64,000 bases of DNA from assembly GCF_023283845.1 (NCBI RefSeq), contig NZ_JAKILC010000001.1:186001-250000 (forward strand), in the 5' to 3' direction. This DNA is from Shewanella marinintestina (lineage in GTDB: Bacteria > Pseudomonadota > Gammaproteobacteria > Enterobacterales > Shewanellaceae). The translations under genes and the position numbers were made by a program. The notes beneath the pieces are model-generated. The model was not told the origin of the DNA, ran no database searches, and worked only from the letters and a program-made list of their open reading frames with translations. Below, in pieces: positions 38,940 to 48,250 of this stretch (position 1 is its first letter; each line of letters begins with the position of its first letter).

Positions 38940-39023
38940 GATGCCCCCTAAAGCAGTTTGATTTCTAGGGCCGCAGCATAGTCTCAAGTAAAAAATAAGT
39001 ACAACTAATAAAATTAATAATGT

Positions 39024-39038
39024 ATAAGTAAAACTTAT
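39024..39038. promoter_or_regulatory. Palindrome in the argO/argP divergent region, candidate ArgP operator
   Basis: ATAAGT (39024-39029) and ACTTAT (39033-39038) with a three-base centre. LysR regulators bind interrupted palindromes between divergently transcribed genes, and this one lies 44 bases before the argP start. The sequence region is strongly AT-rich, so chance symmetry is possible. Confidence 0.45.
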
Positions 39039-39081
39039 TACGATTGATAAGTTATTGATAAAAGCAAAAGAGACCAAAATC

Positions 39082-39969
39082 ATGTTTGATTATGCCCATC
39101 TAAAAGCCCTCTCAATTGTCGTTTCTCAAGGTGGATTTGATAAGGCCGCTAAACATCTATTTATTAGTCAATCAGCGGTATCCCAACGTATAAAGCAATT
39201 AGAAGATAAGATTGGACAATCACTTCTTGTAAGAACTAACCCCGTTCGAGCCACCGAAACAGGCAAACGATTACTAAGACACTATTCACAAGTACAGCTG
39301 CTAGAAAGTGAATTACGCTCGGAAATGGATGTTGATGATCCGTCTTTACCCACTATCGTAAAAATTGCGGTTAATGCGGATAGCTTAGCGACCTGGTTTT
39401 TACCCGCGCTAGTTGACGTATTCAAACAGCATAAATGGCTTTTAGAGCTTATTGTTGACGATGAAGCTTATACCCATAACCTACTAAAGAACGGTGAAGC
39501 AGTTGGCTGTGTAACAACCTCTCAGATAGCGCTATCAGGTTGCAGCAGCGAGTTTTTAGGTAATATGGAATATTTATGTGTAGCTACACCGGAGTTCGCA
39601 GATCAATACTTTCAATCAAACGATCCAATAGAGGAAGTTGCTCGGGCTCCAGCGGTGGTTTTTTCTACCAAAGATAAATTACACGACAAATTTGTTAACT
39701 TTTACTTTGGGATTAGCGATAAAAGTTGGCGAGAGCATAAAATCCCCTCCTCTGAAAGTTTCCTTGAAGCAATAAAAATGGGCTTAGGTTACGGACTTGT
39801 GGGCCATTTACAGGCAAAAGATCTGCTTGAATCAGGTGAACTTATAGAAATATTTCCAGATAAAAGAATGCAAGTCCCCTTGTATTGGCAACATTGGAAT
39901 ATAAAAGCTAAGCAAACTAGCATTGTTTACCGCTCCTTAGCCGCTAGTGCCCAGCAAGCGTTAGTTTAA
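39082..39969 (+). CDS. argP: LysR-family regulator ArgP
   Basis: The 295-residue regulator has the LysR winged-helix at the N-terminus (ISQSAVSQRIKQLEDKIGQS) and a periplasmic-binding-protein-like effector domain. ArgP senses lysine and arginine and activates argO and other genes. The frame is open from a TTG at 39055, but the ATG at 39082 starts MFDYAHLKALS, matching the family's normal N-terminus. Its position next to argO supports the name over the many other LysR regulators. Confidence 0.88.
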   Translation: MFDYAHLKALSIVVSQGGFDKAAKHLFISQSAVSQRIKQLEDKIGQSLLVRTNPVRATETGKRLLRHYSQVQLLESELRSEMDVDDPSLPTIVKIAVNADSLATWFLPALVDVFKQHKWLLELIVDDEAYTHNLLKNGEAVGCVTTSQIALSGCSSEFLGNMEYLCVATPEFADQYFQSNDPIEEVARAPAVVFSTKDKLHDKFVNFYFGISDKSWREHKIPSSESFLEAIKMGLGYGLVGHLQAKDLLESGELIEIFPDKRMQVPLYWQHWNIKAKQTSIVYRSLAASAQQALV

Positions 39970-40017
39970 TCTTGCCTTTAATTCACTTGTCTATAGCGCA
40001 AGATTAGTGAATAGAAT

Positions 40018-40044
40018 AAAAAGCAGTCAATTCGACTACTTTTT
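40018..40044. terminator. Bidirectional terminator between argP and perM
   Basis: AAAAAGCAGTC (40018-40028) and GACTACTTTTT (40034-40044) pair with one C-A mismatch around AATTC. T runs on both strands suit the converging genes. Confidence 0.65.
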
Positions 40045-40109
40045 GTTCGTACTATCTATTTATCTATAGCCAAATTAAAATTCGTTAAGCATTAAAGTAA
40101 ACCTCAGCA

Positions 40110-41204
40110 CTAAGATTCTGTTGTTTTGTTTACAGCTTGCTTCGCTAAATCATTGTTCGGAACCGGCCAAGCATTGATAACCGCTTTCACTAATGATGCT
40201 AAAGGAATGGCAAAAAATACGCCCCATACTCCCCATAACCCACCAAATATTAATACCGCTGCAATAATAAACACCGGATGTAAATCGACTGCATCTGAGA
40301 ACAGAATTGGCACTAAGACATTACCATCAAGCGCTTGGATGATCCCATAACCAACCATCAAGTATCCAAATTCAGGGCTCACTCCCCACTGGAAAAAAGC
40401 AACTAATGCAATGGGTAAGGTCACCAGAGTTGCACCTACGTAGGGAATTAATACTGACATACCGGTTAAGACACCAAGCAATGCTGCATAACGTAGATCC
40501 ATAAAAGCAAAGAATATGTAGCTCACAACGCCAATAATCACTATTTCAATCACCTTGCCACGAATGTAATTGAAAATCTGTTGATGCATTTCATTCCAGA
40601 CTTTTCGTGCTAAATCACGATTAGTAGGAAAGAAACGTTTACTTCCGCTGATCAGTTCCTCTTTATCTTTCAAAAAGAAGAACACCAATAATGGAATTAA
40701 AATGGCATAAACCATAACCACTAACAATGACGCCGAATAACCTAATAATTGTTTCCCAATATCCAGTAAATGCTGGGTATCAAGCATTTTCTTAAGCTCT
40801 TCAACCATGGTATCGAGCTGGCTCGGGTTAACAAATTGAGGATACTGATTAATGTAGCTTTGAGCCGTAATAAGACCTTTATCAATCATGCTAGGCAGAT
40901 CAGCTATTAAACTAACACCTTGCTTCCAAATACTGGGCACTAAGCCAAAACTGATTAACAGCATTAATCCGATAAATAACACCAACACTAGAGAGGCTGC
41001 TGTTGTCCTATTAATACCGATTCTCGCCATTTGTGCTACTGGCCATTCAAGTAAAAATGCTAATACTAACGCGATTAATAAAGGAGCAAGTAAACCACCA
41101 GCAAAATAGATTGCTAAGGCTAAACCTGCAAGGATGAGAACTAAGGTAACGGCTTGTGGATCACTAAAACGTTCTTTATACCAACGGCTTAAAACAGATA
41201 ACAT
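40110..41204 (-). CDS. perM: AI-2E family transporter / PerM-like permease
   Basis: The 364-residue integral membrane protein has about eight hydrophobic segments and the family motifs LIPLLVFFFLKDKEEL, the IGVVSYIFFAFMDLRYAAL segment and IPYVGATLVTLPIAL. E. coli PerM (YfgO) is the likely orthologue because the neighbouring genes (bepA, arsC, hda, uraA) are the same set. The family has been linked to autoinducer-2 export and to Na+/H+ exchange, and the actual substrate here is unknown. It follows a TusA-like gene by 90 bases on the same strand. Confidence 0.85.
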   Translation of the reverse strand: MLSVLSRWYKERFSDPQAVTLVLILAGLALAIYFAGGLLAPLLIALVLAFLLEWPVAQMARIGINRTTAASLVLVLFIGLMLLISFGLVPSIWKQGVSLIADLPSMIDKGLITAQSYINQYPQFVNPSQLDTMVEELKKMLDTQHLLDIGKQLLGYSASLLVVMVYAILIPLLVFFFLKDKEELISGSKRFFPTNRDLARKVWNEMHQQIFNYIRGKVIEIVIIGVVSYIFFAFMDLRYAALLGVLTGMSVLIPYVGATLVTLPIALVAFFQWGVSPEFGYLMVGYGIIQALDGNVLVPILFSDAVDLHPVFIIAAVLIFGGLWGVWGVFFAIPLASLVKAVINAWPVPNNDLAKQAVNKTTES

Positions 41205-41294
41205 TCAAATTCCCTAGTTAGACGACCTTTCTAGTCCTTTCCAGCCATCGTTATAAAAATATTTTACCCTATGTAAAATTATATAAAGTATCTT

Positions 41295-41510
41295 CTACTT
41301 AGTGACGATAATCGACAAAATGCTTGTAGTGTCTTCTTGAACGGTATGGCTGAGCCCGATTTTTTTTAAGTAACGGGGAACATCTTGCCTAGAACCGGGG
41401 TCGGATAATACAACATTGATACTATCACCCGATGAGAGCTGCTTTAACGCAAGTTTGACTTTTACTAACGGTAACGGGCAACGAAAAGGTGTTAAATCAA
41501 TAATAATCAT
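41295..41510 (-). CDS. TusA-like sulfurtransferase
   Basis: The 71-residue protein has the SirA/TusA fold, with the active Cys11 in the FRCPLPLVKVKLAL motif. It is slightly shorter than E. coli TusA (81 residues) and is more like the YedF/TusA-related carriers that relay sulfur in other pathways. The substrate partner is not shown; it could feed tRNA thiolation or another sulfur transfer. It is the first gene of a minus-strand pair with perM and is divergent from bepA. Confidence 0.85.
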   Translation of the reverse strand: MIIIDLTPFRCPLPLVKVKLALKQLSSGDSINVVLSDPGSRQDVPRYLKKIGLSHTVQEDTTSILSIIVTK

Positions 41511-41620
41511 AATGAACTTGCTATAAACAATCTAAGGCTATTATCCTAAAGGTCACGCAAACCACAAGCAAGTATTGTGACTCAGTGATATCAGAAGCAT
41601 AGCCCAAATTAAGGATCCGC

Positions 41621-43081
41621 TTGAGTAAATTAACGTTTTCAAAGTCCGTCATAGCAGGTGCCCTCTCATTTATATTATGCACTAGCTCGCCTGTCACTTA
41701 TGCTAATAATGACCTTCCCGATCTCGGCACGGCTGCAGTAAACACCTTTAGTTTAGAAAAAGAAACTGAATTTGGTGACGCTTACATGCGCGTTATTCGT
41801 GGCTCAGCTCCAATGCTGAATGATCCTGTTTTAAACCAATATTTAACAGAATTGGGCAATAAGCTGGTTGCCCACGCGACAGGCGTAAAAACACCGTTTT
41901 ATTTTTTCCTATTAAGAAATGATGAAATTAACGCATTTGCGTTCTTTGGTGGTCATGTTGGCGTGCACACAGGCTTGTTTCTCAATGCAGATACAGAAAG
42001 CGAGCTAGCATCTGTCATCGGACACGAAATTACCCACGTGACTCAACGCCACTTAGCACGCTCTTTAGAAGCTCAACAAAAAAGCTCTACGGCAACTATT
42101 GCCGGCTTATTAGGTGCGATATTATTGACCATCGCCTCTCCACAAGCAGGTATGGCTGCTTTAGCAACAACTCAAGCATTGGCAACCCAATCAAAAATCA
42201 ACTATACGCGCTTACATGAAAAAGAAGCTGATCGAATTGGTATGCAAATTATGGTTGATGCTGGATTTGATCCGAACGGGGCTGCAGACTTTTTTGGCAA
42301 ACTGGCTACCCGTTACCGCTTTACGACAAAACCGCCACAAATGTTGCTTACTCACCCATTGCCAGAATCTCGTATTTCAGAAGCGCGAATTAGAGCTGAA
42401 CGTTATCCATTCAGGTACGTTCCAGATAATCTTGATTTTCAATTGGCGAAGGCACGCATCCAAGTCCGCTTTTCAGGTTATAGCGAACAAGCTGCACTCT
42501 CAATCTTTGAAAAACAGCTTAAACACAATCGTTATGCTTTCAAAAGTGCTGCTCAGTACGGCAAAGCATTAGCGTTATTTAGGCTTAAAAAATATCCTGA
42601 ATCAGAAGAAATTATCGATAGCTTATTAGCGAAAAGCCCTAACAACTTGTTCTATATCGATACTAAAACGGATTTGCTGCATGAAAGGAACGCTGATAAA
42701 GAGGCCATTGCCCTGTTAAAAGCGCAACAACAGCTAAAGCCGACGTCTCCAGTGGTCAACACTAACCTAGCCAATATCTATATAGAAGATAATCAAATAA
42801 GCAAAGCAATCCCTTTGCTTGAAGATCTTATTTTCCTCGATAAGCAGAACCAACTCGCTTATATGCTGCTGAACGAAGCGTATAAAAAGAATGGTAATAA
42901 GGCGATGCAGTATTTTGTTAAGGCCGAATCTTTAGCGCTTATTGCTGATTATAAAACAGCGATTGATCAGCTTAATTTTGCCTACCGAGAGTCTAAAGGT
43001 GATGCACTACAACTTGCTCGTATCGAAGCTAGAATTAGGCAGTTTAGACAAGCAGATAGAGCTTTAGAGAAAATGCAGTAG
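41621..43081 (+). CDS. bepA: Periplasmic M48 metalloprotease/chaperone BepA
   Basis: The 486-residue exported protein has a signal peptide (residues 1-28), an M48 zinc protease domain with H135-E136-x-x-H139 in IGHEITH, a third ligand in HEKEADRIG, and TPR repeats from about residue 300 to the end. It degrades or assists stalled LptD and other outer-membrane proteins with the BAM complex. It begins at a TTG with AAGGA seven bases upstream. E. coli BepA has the same active-site numbering. The divergent TusA-like/perM pair and downstream arsC fit the enteric gene order. Confidence 0.93.
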   Translation: MSKLTFSKSVIAGALSFILCTSSPVTYANNDLPDLGTAAVNTFSLEKETEFGDAYMRVIRGSAPMLNDPVLNQYLTELGNKLVAHATGVKTPFYFFLLRNDEINAFAFFGGHVGVHTGLFLNADTESELASVIGHEITHVTQRHLARSLEAQQKSSTATIAGLLGAILLTIASPQAGMAALATTQALATQSKINYTRLHEKEADRIGMQIMVDAGFDPNGAADFFGKLATRYRFTTKPPQMLLTHPLPESRISEARIRAERYPFRYVPDNLDFQLAKARIQVRFSGYSEQAALSIFEKQLKHNRYAFKSAAQYGKALALFRLKKYPESEEIIDSLLAKSPNNLFYIDTKTDLLHERNADKEAIALLKAQQQLKPTSPVVNTNLANIYIEDNQISKAIPLLEDLIFLDKQNQLAYMLLNEAYKKNGNKAMQYFVKAESLALIADYKTAIDQLNFAYRESKGDALQLARIEARIRQFRQADRALEKMQ

Positions 43082-43121
43082 TAATAGTTTAACTGTGACT
43101 CTAATCACAAATTAAAGTATC

Positions 43122-43505
43122 ATGAGCACAACTTTTAATAACAATAATATGACTATGAATAACGTTAGTATTTATCACAATCCAAGATGTTCAAAAAGCC
43201 GTCAAACTTTGGCGCTGCTGGAAGAAAATAATTGTTCAATTGAAGTCATTGAATATTTGAAGACCCCGCTTTCAACTGCTGTGCTTGAAGATATATTAAG
43301 TAAACTCAATGTTGAACCAAGAGCAATGATGCGCACAAAAGAAGCTGAATACAAAGAGCAAGGATTAGCTGAACCTTCGTTGACAACAGCTCAATTGATC
43401 CAAGCCATGGTCGATACGCCGAAGTTAATTGAACGCCCTATCGTGCTTGCTAACAATAAAGCCGCTATTGGTCGTCCTCCTGAAAGTGTATTAGCAATCT
43501 TATAA
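43122..43505 (+). CDS. yfgD: Arsenate reductase-type thioredoxin-fold protein (YfgD)
   Basis: The 127-residue protein has the ArsC fold, with the active Cys in NPRCSKSRQTL and the KRPI-like IERPIVLANNKAAIGRPPE cap. E. coli YfgD has the same place after bepA. Whether it reduces arsenate is doubtful for this branch. The ATG at 43122 gives a ten-residue extension; an ATG at 43155 (MNNVSIYHNPRC) matches the family start, so the true start may lie there. It follows bepA by 40 bases. Confidence 0.88.
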   Translation: MSTTFNNNNMTMNNVSIYHNPRCSKSRQTLALLEENNCSIEVIEYLKTPLSTAVLEDILSKLNVEPRAMMRTKEAEYKEQGLAEPSLTTAQLIQAMVDTPKLIERPIVLANNKAAIGRPPESVLAIL

Positions 43506-43517
43506 TGGAGTAATCCA

Positions 43518-43886
43518 ATGAGCTCAACCACCCTATTTAAACTATGCCGTGCCGGATATATGGTGTTAGTAATGATGTTAGGGGCATGGTTTATACGCCA
43601 AGGGCTAACAGGCGAATATTCTATGCTGTTTAGTCTTCTTTGGCTGATACCGTTGCTTTTACCGCTAAAAGGTATCTTAACTGGCAAGCCTTATACTTAC
43701 GCTTGGGCAAGTTTCATTTTATGCCTATATATGTTGCATGCATTAACCTTAGTTTATGTAACTGAAACTGACCTACTGTTTGCTATAGCAGAATCATTAC
43801 TTATTGCCGCACTTTTAATTGGCTTTCCTTTTTATGCCCGTCTACGTGGCCGAGAGCTGGGCTTAGGTTTAAAAAAGAAAAAGTAG
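43518..43886 (+). CDS. DUF2069 membrane protein
   Basis: The 122-residue protein has four hydrophobic segments (for example VLVMMLGAWFIRQG and FSLLWLIPLLLPLKGI) and a positively charged C-terminus (GLKKKK). It matches the DUF2069 family of small proteobacterial membrane proteins of unknown role. AATGGAG lies before the ATG, and it follows the yfgD stop by 12 bases, so the two are co-transcribed. A hairpin 15 bases after the stop probably ends this transcript. Confidence 0.8.
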   Translation: MSSTTLFKLCRAGYMVLVMMLGAWFIRQGLTGEYSMLFSLLWLIPLLLPLKGILTGKPYTYAWASFILCLYMLHALTLVYVTETDLLFAIAESLLIAALLIGFPFYARLRGRELGLGLKKKK

Positions 43887-43901
43887 TTTCCCTTTCTTAA
43901 A

Positions 43902-43930
43902 GGGTACAGAAGCTACAAACTTCTGTATCC
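43902..43930 (+). terminator. Probable terminator after the DUF2069 gene
   Basis: GGGTACAGAAG (43902-43912) pairs with CTTCTGTATCC (43920-43930) through eleven positions, one of them a G-T wobble, around a seven-base loop. The tail TGCTTTAGTTT is weak in T. Confidence 0.5.
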
Positions 43931-44084
43931 TGCTTTAGTTTCAACCTTGTCATCTCCAGACTTTTTTACCCCCAACAATTAACAAACCCGCAAACAACAC
44001 TCTTTTTACGTAACAGTGCCCGTGCTATATTCAATGTAATAGCTTAATTATTTGCAGCAAATTGAATAAACAAAGGATATTTAC

Positions 44085-46052
44085 ATGAAGCGATCCTTAG
44101 GCTTTGCCCTATTAAGTGTTATTTCACTAACGGCGTGTGGTGGTGGCAGTGACAACGATGACTCATCAGGCGGCGTAATGCCGCCAATTACAACTGAGGG
44201 TTTAAAAACTTGTGACACTGGGTCTGACATAAATACCACTGCAACCCAATCTGCCCTTACGTTTTATAACGAATCACAATACTCAGCTGGTCGCCCTAGC
44301 GCTATTATCGTAAAAATTAATGATAACAAGGTAAATGATTTTACTTTCAACTGGACGCAAACATCTGGTGACAACTTAGTATTAAAAAGTGTTAAAAGTC
44401 CGGTTCTCGCTTTCACTGCAGAGAAAAGTGGTAATTATTCATTTGAAGTCACAGCTACTGGCAAAGGACTAACCTTCAATGAGTCAATTGAGATAACGAT
44501 ACAGGCTGCTAACTCAAATCAGCTTGCTGTACGTACAGATCAGCAAGCAGTTAAAGGTAACTCGGTTAGCTTTAGATTAGACCAATCAACCAATAGCATG
44601 CCGACTAATATAAATTGGTGTTTAGCTGTGGGCCCCGCTATTGACGCAGATATCAGTACTCCAGAACAAGCATTATTTACTGCACCAAATGTCGGTGAAG
44701 ATACTATTAGCATCCTAAGAGCTACGGCTACGATAAACGGCGTTCAAAGCAGTGACGATGTCAGTCTATTAATCACCCAAGGTGAACCAATCACATCAAC
44801 TTATTTTGAAGAGCGAGTTGCTAAAACCTTTGCTTACAATGCTGACTCTCCCTACGCAACCGCATTACAAGAGTGTATTTATTCAAACCAACTTCAGCAA
44901 AGCTGTACTACATCAAGGTTGCCATTAATTGGCCAAACAACCGCTACAGACAAACAAGCCATATTAGACAGGTTACTCGTCTCCCATCAGTGGATGGGTG
45001 AAAATTTTGAGTATGTACTTGAGAATCTTGATCCTAGTGGTGATTTTTCAACTCTACTGCAATCCGTTACTGCCATAGTAATTAGCTATGATGTTCGTCC
45101 ATCTTTTTATTGGGTGGTAACAGGCGCAATATACCTAGATCCGAACGACTTATGGCTACTTGCTGAAGAGCGCGACACGATTAATGAAGCCCCTGATTAC
45201 CGCAGTGGCTTTAGCAATGAACTCAAATTCCTTATGCCTTGGCGATATGTCAAAAACAACAACTACACATCATATACTGTTCCACGAAGCGTCAGAACCG
45301 ATAGAACAACCACCGAAATGATGCCTGACTTAGCATCATTGCTTTACCATGAATTAGCTCACGCAAACGACTTTTTCCCGCGCAGCGTGCATTCAAGTTT
45401 ATCAGGCCCTACACTACTCGATGATTTCAACCGCCGTAATAATGCTAAGGCATTAGTATCTGACCAACTCAGTAACTTTTACCCTTTGATTAGTCAGGAA
45501 ATGGCGAGTTTAGCTCAAGTCAGTTTTAGGGGAGAGACTGCGAATAGTACTCAAAAGAACTACTCTCCTACAGATGTAACAAGCTTCTTTTCCCCTGATA
45601 GAGCAAGTGATTATTACGCCTACTCTACTACTCGTGAAGATACAGCAATGTTGTTTGAAGAAGCGTTGATGAGTCATCGTTATGCAATACAACGCGATGT
45701 GGGGATCACCGATAAACCGGAAAACCCAAGTGCAAACTCTATCATCGTCGATTGGGGGCAACGTGGCCGTATTGGTGACATTAAACTTGAAAACCGAGCT
45801 GTATATGTTATCAATCAAATGATGCCAGAACTTGACGGAGCCTCTTTGATCAAGGGCTTACCTGATCCCATTCAAATGGCAAAAGGGCTATCTTGGGCAC
45901 AAAACCTTGAGATATCTCCGAGCCTGAACCGCACAGAAAGCCGCGCACAGACAAGTTCGCTCTCGAGTTTACAACCACTATTCCCCCCCCTCAGGTATAG
46001 CGGTGATAGGCATATTAAACCCGTTGAGAATCCAACAAAGATAGTAGATTGA
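44085..46052 (+). CDS. Large predicted lipoprotein with a zinc-protease-like HELAH motif
   Basis: I do not recognise the family. The 655-residue protein has a lipoprotein signal with lipobox LTAC (Cys18) followed by GGGSDNDD, a spacer typical of surface or outer-membrane lipoproteins in this group. Around residues 50-240 there are two beta-rich, PKD-like or Ig-like segments (GNYSFEVTATGKG and a DDVSLLITQG ending). The C-terminal half contains HELAHANDFFPRS near residue 422, the HExxH signature of zinc metalloproteases, with acidic residues later that might supply a third ligand. An eight-C tract at 45983-45990 lies near the C-terminus. It sits between the conserved DUF2069 and hda genes and looks like an accessory insertion. 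Protease activity is inferred from the motif only. Confidence 0.7.
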   Translation: MKRSLGFALLSVISLTACGGGSDNDDSSGGVMPPITTEGLKTCDTGSDINTTATQSALTFYNESQYSAGRPSAIIVKINDNKVNDFTFNWTQTSGDNLVLKSVKSPVLAFTAEKSGNYSFEVTATGKGLTFNESIEITIQAANSNQLAVRTDQQAVKGNSVSFRLDQSTNSMPTNINWCLAVGPAIDADISTPEQALFTAPNVGEDTISILRATATINGVQSSDDVSLLITQGEPITSTYFEERVAKTFAYNADSPYATALQECIYSNQLQQSCTTSRLPLIGQTTATDKQAILDRLLVSHQWMGENFEYVLENLDPSGDFSTLLQSVTAIVISYDVRPSFYWVVTGAIYLDPNDLWLLAEERDTINEAPDYRSGFSNELKFLMPWRYVKNNNYTSYTVPRSVRTDRTTTEMMPDLASLLYHELAHANDFFPRSVHSSLSGPTLLDDFNRRNNAKALVSDQLSNFYPLISQEMASLAQVSFRGETANSTQKNYSPTDVTSFFSPDRASDYYAYSTTREDTAMLFEEALMSHRYAIQRDVGITDKPENPSANSIIVDWGQRGRIGDIKLENRAVYVINQMMPELDGASLIKGLPDPIQMAKGLSWAQNLEISPSLNRTESRAQTSSLSSLQPLFPPLRYSGDRHIKPVENPTKIVD

Positions 46053-46097
46053 ATAGAGACTTTTTAATTGGCTAACGGTTTTAAAAGCCTGCAACCA

Positions 46098-46126
46098 AAA
46101 AGCCCAGATACATTATCTGGGCTTTT
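46098..46126. terminator. Bidirectional terminator between the HELAH lipoprotein and hda
   Basis: AAAAGCCCAGATA (46098-46110) and TATCTGGGCTTTT (46114-46126) are perfect 13-base arms around CAT. T runs on both strands let it serve both converging genes. Confidence 0.92.
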
Positions 46127-46176
46127 ACTTTTCTGAGCTATCTTTGATGACACAAGAGGCGTTCGATTTATCTCTA

Positions 46177-46887
46177 CTACAAACGTAGCATCTCTTTAAT
46201 AAAAGGAATCGTCAGTTTACGTTGATGTACCATCGATGCTTTATCTAATCTATCCAATACATCAAAGAGGGTACGAAGATCGCGCGCCAAACGATTTAAT
46301 AAAAAACGTCCAACATCTTCTGGTAATTGTAAGCCTCTCATTGCTGCTCTACGCTGCAACGCTGCCAATTTTTCTTCATCAGCCATAGGCTGCAATTGGT
46401 AATTAAGTCCCCACTGCATTCGAGAAACTAAGTCAGGTAAAGAAAAACCGCTTTCACTTGGAGAAACACTTGCACTTACTATGAGAGAGCAGGTCGTTTG
46501 CTCAGAGATCCGATTATAAAGATCAAATATTGCTTCTTCCCACAAAGGATGACCAGCAATAGCATCTACATCATCGATACAGACAAGATCAAGTTTTTCC
46601 AAGCCTTCTAACAAAGCGGTGGAAATGCTTGCATGGATCCCAAGTGGAATATAAAAGCTACTGCGTCCAAGATCATTAGCATGGGCGCATGCAGCATGCA
46701 TAAGATGGGTTCGGCCAGATTTTTCTGGTCCCCATAAAAATACAGCACCGTCAGACCGGCCTTCAGCACAATCTTGTAGGCTTTTAATCAGCTCGTCATT
46801 ACCAGCAGCAGGATAGTAACTATTAAAAGTTTCATCATCTGGTAGATGGACAGGCAGAGATAATTGTAAAGGAGAGTTTAACTTCAC
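46177..46887 (-). CDS. hda: DnaA regulatory inactivator Hda
   Basis: The 236-residue AAA+ protein stimulates hydrolysis of DnaA-ATP at the sliding clamp to prevent re-initiation. The N-terminal clamp-binding motif is QLSLPVHLPD, Walker A is GPEKSGRTHL (an S/G variant), and the Walker B-like region is LVCIDDVDAIAG. The sensor segments (SLIVSASVSPSESGF, LVSRMQWGLNYQLQPM) match DnaA-domain III paralogues. It follows a DUF2066 gene on the same strand by 74 bases. Confidence 0.94.
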   Translation of the reverse strand: MKLNSPLQLSLPVHLPDDETFNSYYPAAGNDELIKSLQDCAEGRSDGAVFLWGPEKSGRTHLMHAACAHANDLGRSSFYIPLGIHASISTALLEGLEKLDLVCIDDVDAIAGHPLWEEAIFDLYNRISEQTTCSLIVSASVSPSESGFSLPDLVSRMQWGLNYQLQPMADEEKLAALQRRAAMRGLQLPEDVGRFLLNRLARDLRTLFDVLDRLDKASMVHQRKLTIPFIKEMLRL

Positions 46888-46961
46888 TCAGGGACTTCTC
46901 ACACGACGCAATATTTCTATTTAAGACACACATGGTAGCATGTGTGTCTCTTGAATGGGAG

Positions 46962-48074
46962 TTATTGGCCTTTCCAATAATAGATCTGTGTCTCTTTCTG
47001 AGGCTGTTCTATTTCGCCTAATGATGAATAATCACCATTTTGCTGATTTATTGATTCAATCACATCAATCCTCGGATCCAGAGCCATCAAACGATGTAAG
47101 TCGGCATCGTTGCCAAACAGGCTAATATTGAAAGCCACATCTTGCCCAACAATAGTGGCAATGCTAGCAGACTTAATCGCGCTGAGTTGGTCTAAGTATC
47201 GTTCAATTGAAACCAGCTCTTGCATGCTCGCAACATTAGTAAAGGTAATACTCGTCGTATTACGCTCGCCCGAGTCAGCTATCGCGTATTGGCTAACATA
47301 GTATTCGCTCGTAGCAGCCATTATTGCTGCAATAGCTTCTTCAACTGTAGCCACTTCACCGCTATTACTAACTAACGAATTCATTTGTAGCGCGCGAGCG
47401 TCCTTCTCTCGTGGATATAAATCCATTTGATAACTAAAAACAGCCCCTTGAGGCTCGATCGCTGCTAAAACAAAATAATTAAACTGATACCTTAACGAAG
47501 CGTCTGCCACACTATCGGCAAAACGACCTCTAATATCATTGACGCCAACTTTCATCGCATCATCTAGATCCATCAATGGAAATAACAAAGGCACACCGCG
47601 AGCTGAAGACGCTAGGTTAAACGTATCTCGGCTAACCACATTTGCCCCGTCACTTAAAATATCTCGCTGACCATTTTCACTATTTACAAGCCACACTAAA
47701 GTTAACGGTCTTTGCTTACCCCAAACAGGTAAACCCGCTTGCCTTAGCAAGGCAATAATACGCTTTTGGTCAAAATTCACCTTTAGAAATAGTTCACCGT
47801 CTCGCTCGACATAACCATATTGCGTCATCAACGCATTAGCACTGTTTAATTGCTTTTTAATTACGTCGTTATCCAAAGCACTTTGTGTACCTGAGTTTTT
47901 TAAAATTACATGTTCAAAAGCCTGTTTTATCCCTTGGCTTCGTAACGCAGCAGAACGCGATTCAATAGGCACTACGCCTTCATCTAACTGTTTTACTTCA
48001 GCTGCGTTCGCAAGTGTCAATACCAGCGTAAAAGACGAGAAAATAACAAAAATACGTAATATGAGTTTCAGCAT
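46962..48074 (-). CDS. DUF2066 periplasmic protein
   Basis: The 370-residue protein has a signal peptide (about residues 1-24, ending LANA) and an N-terminal domain typical of DUF2066 (QGIKQAFEHVILKNSG, PVWGKQRPLTLVWLV). The family is found next to hda and purM-type genes in gammaproteobacteria and has no established function. The start at 48074 gives a normal signal peptide. It precedes hda by 74 bases and the two could share a transcript. Confidence 0.85.
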   Translation of the reverse strand: MLKLILRIFVIFSSFTLVLTLANAAEVKQLDEGVVPIESRSAALRSQGIKQAFEHVILKNSGTQSALDNDVIKKQLNSANALMTQYGYVERDGELFLKVNFDQKRIIALLRQAGLPVWGKQRPLTLVWLVNSENGQRDILSDGANVVSRDTFNLASSARGVPLLFPLMDLDDAMKVGVNDIRGRFADSVADASLRYQFNYFVLAAIEPQGAVFSYQMDLYPREKDARALQMNSLVSNSGEVATVEEAIAAIMAATSEYYVSQYAIADSGERNTTSITFTNVASMQELVSIERYLDQLSAIKSASIATIVGQDVAFNISLFGNDADLHRLMALDPRIDVIESINQQNGDYSSLGEIEQPQKETQIYYWKGQ

Positions 48075-48250
48075 GTTTTAAATTCAAAGACGGCTCAGTT
48101 ATTAAAATTGTACCACATCTTTTGCAATTTATTTCCAGTTAAAGCGATTGTAATCACTCAAACTTTATGAGTGTTATTTGCACGACCTCACACACAAAGT
48201 GATACAAACCAGTTATTATTGATAGGTTTACTTAAAAATAAGAGAGAATA

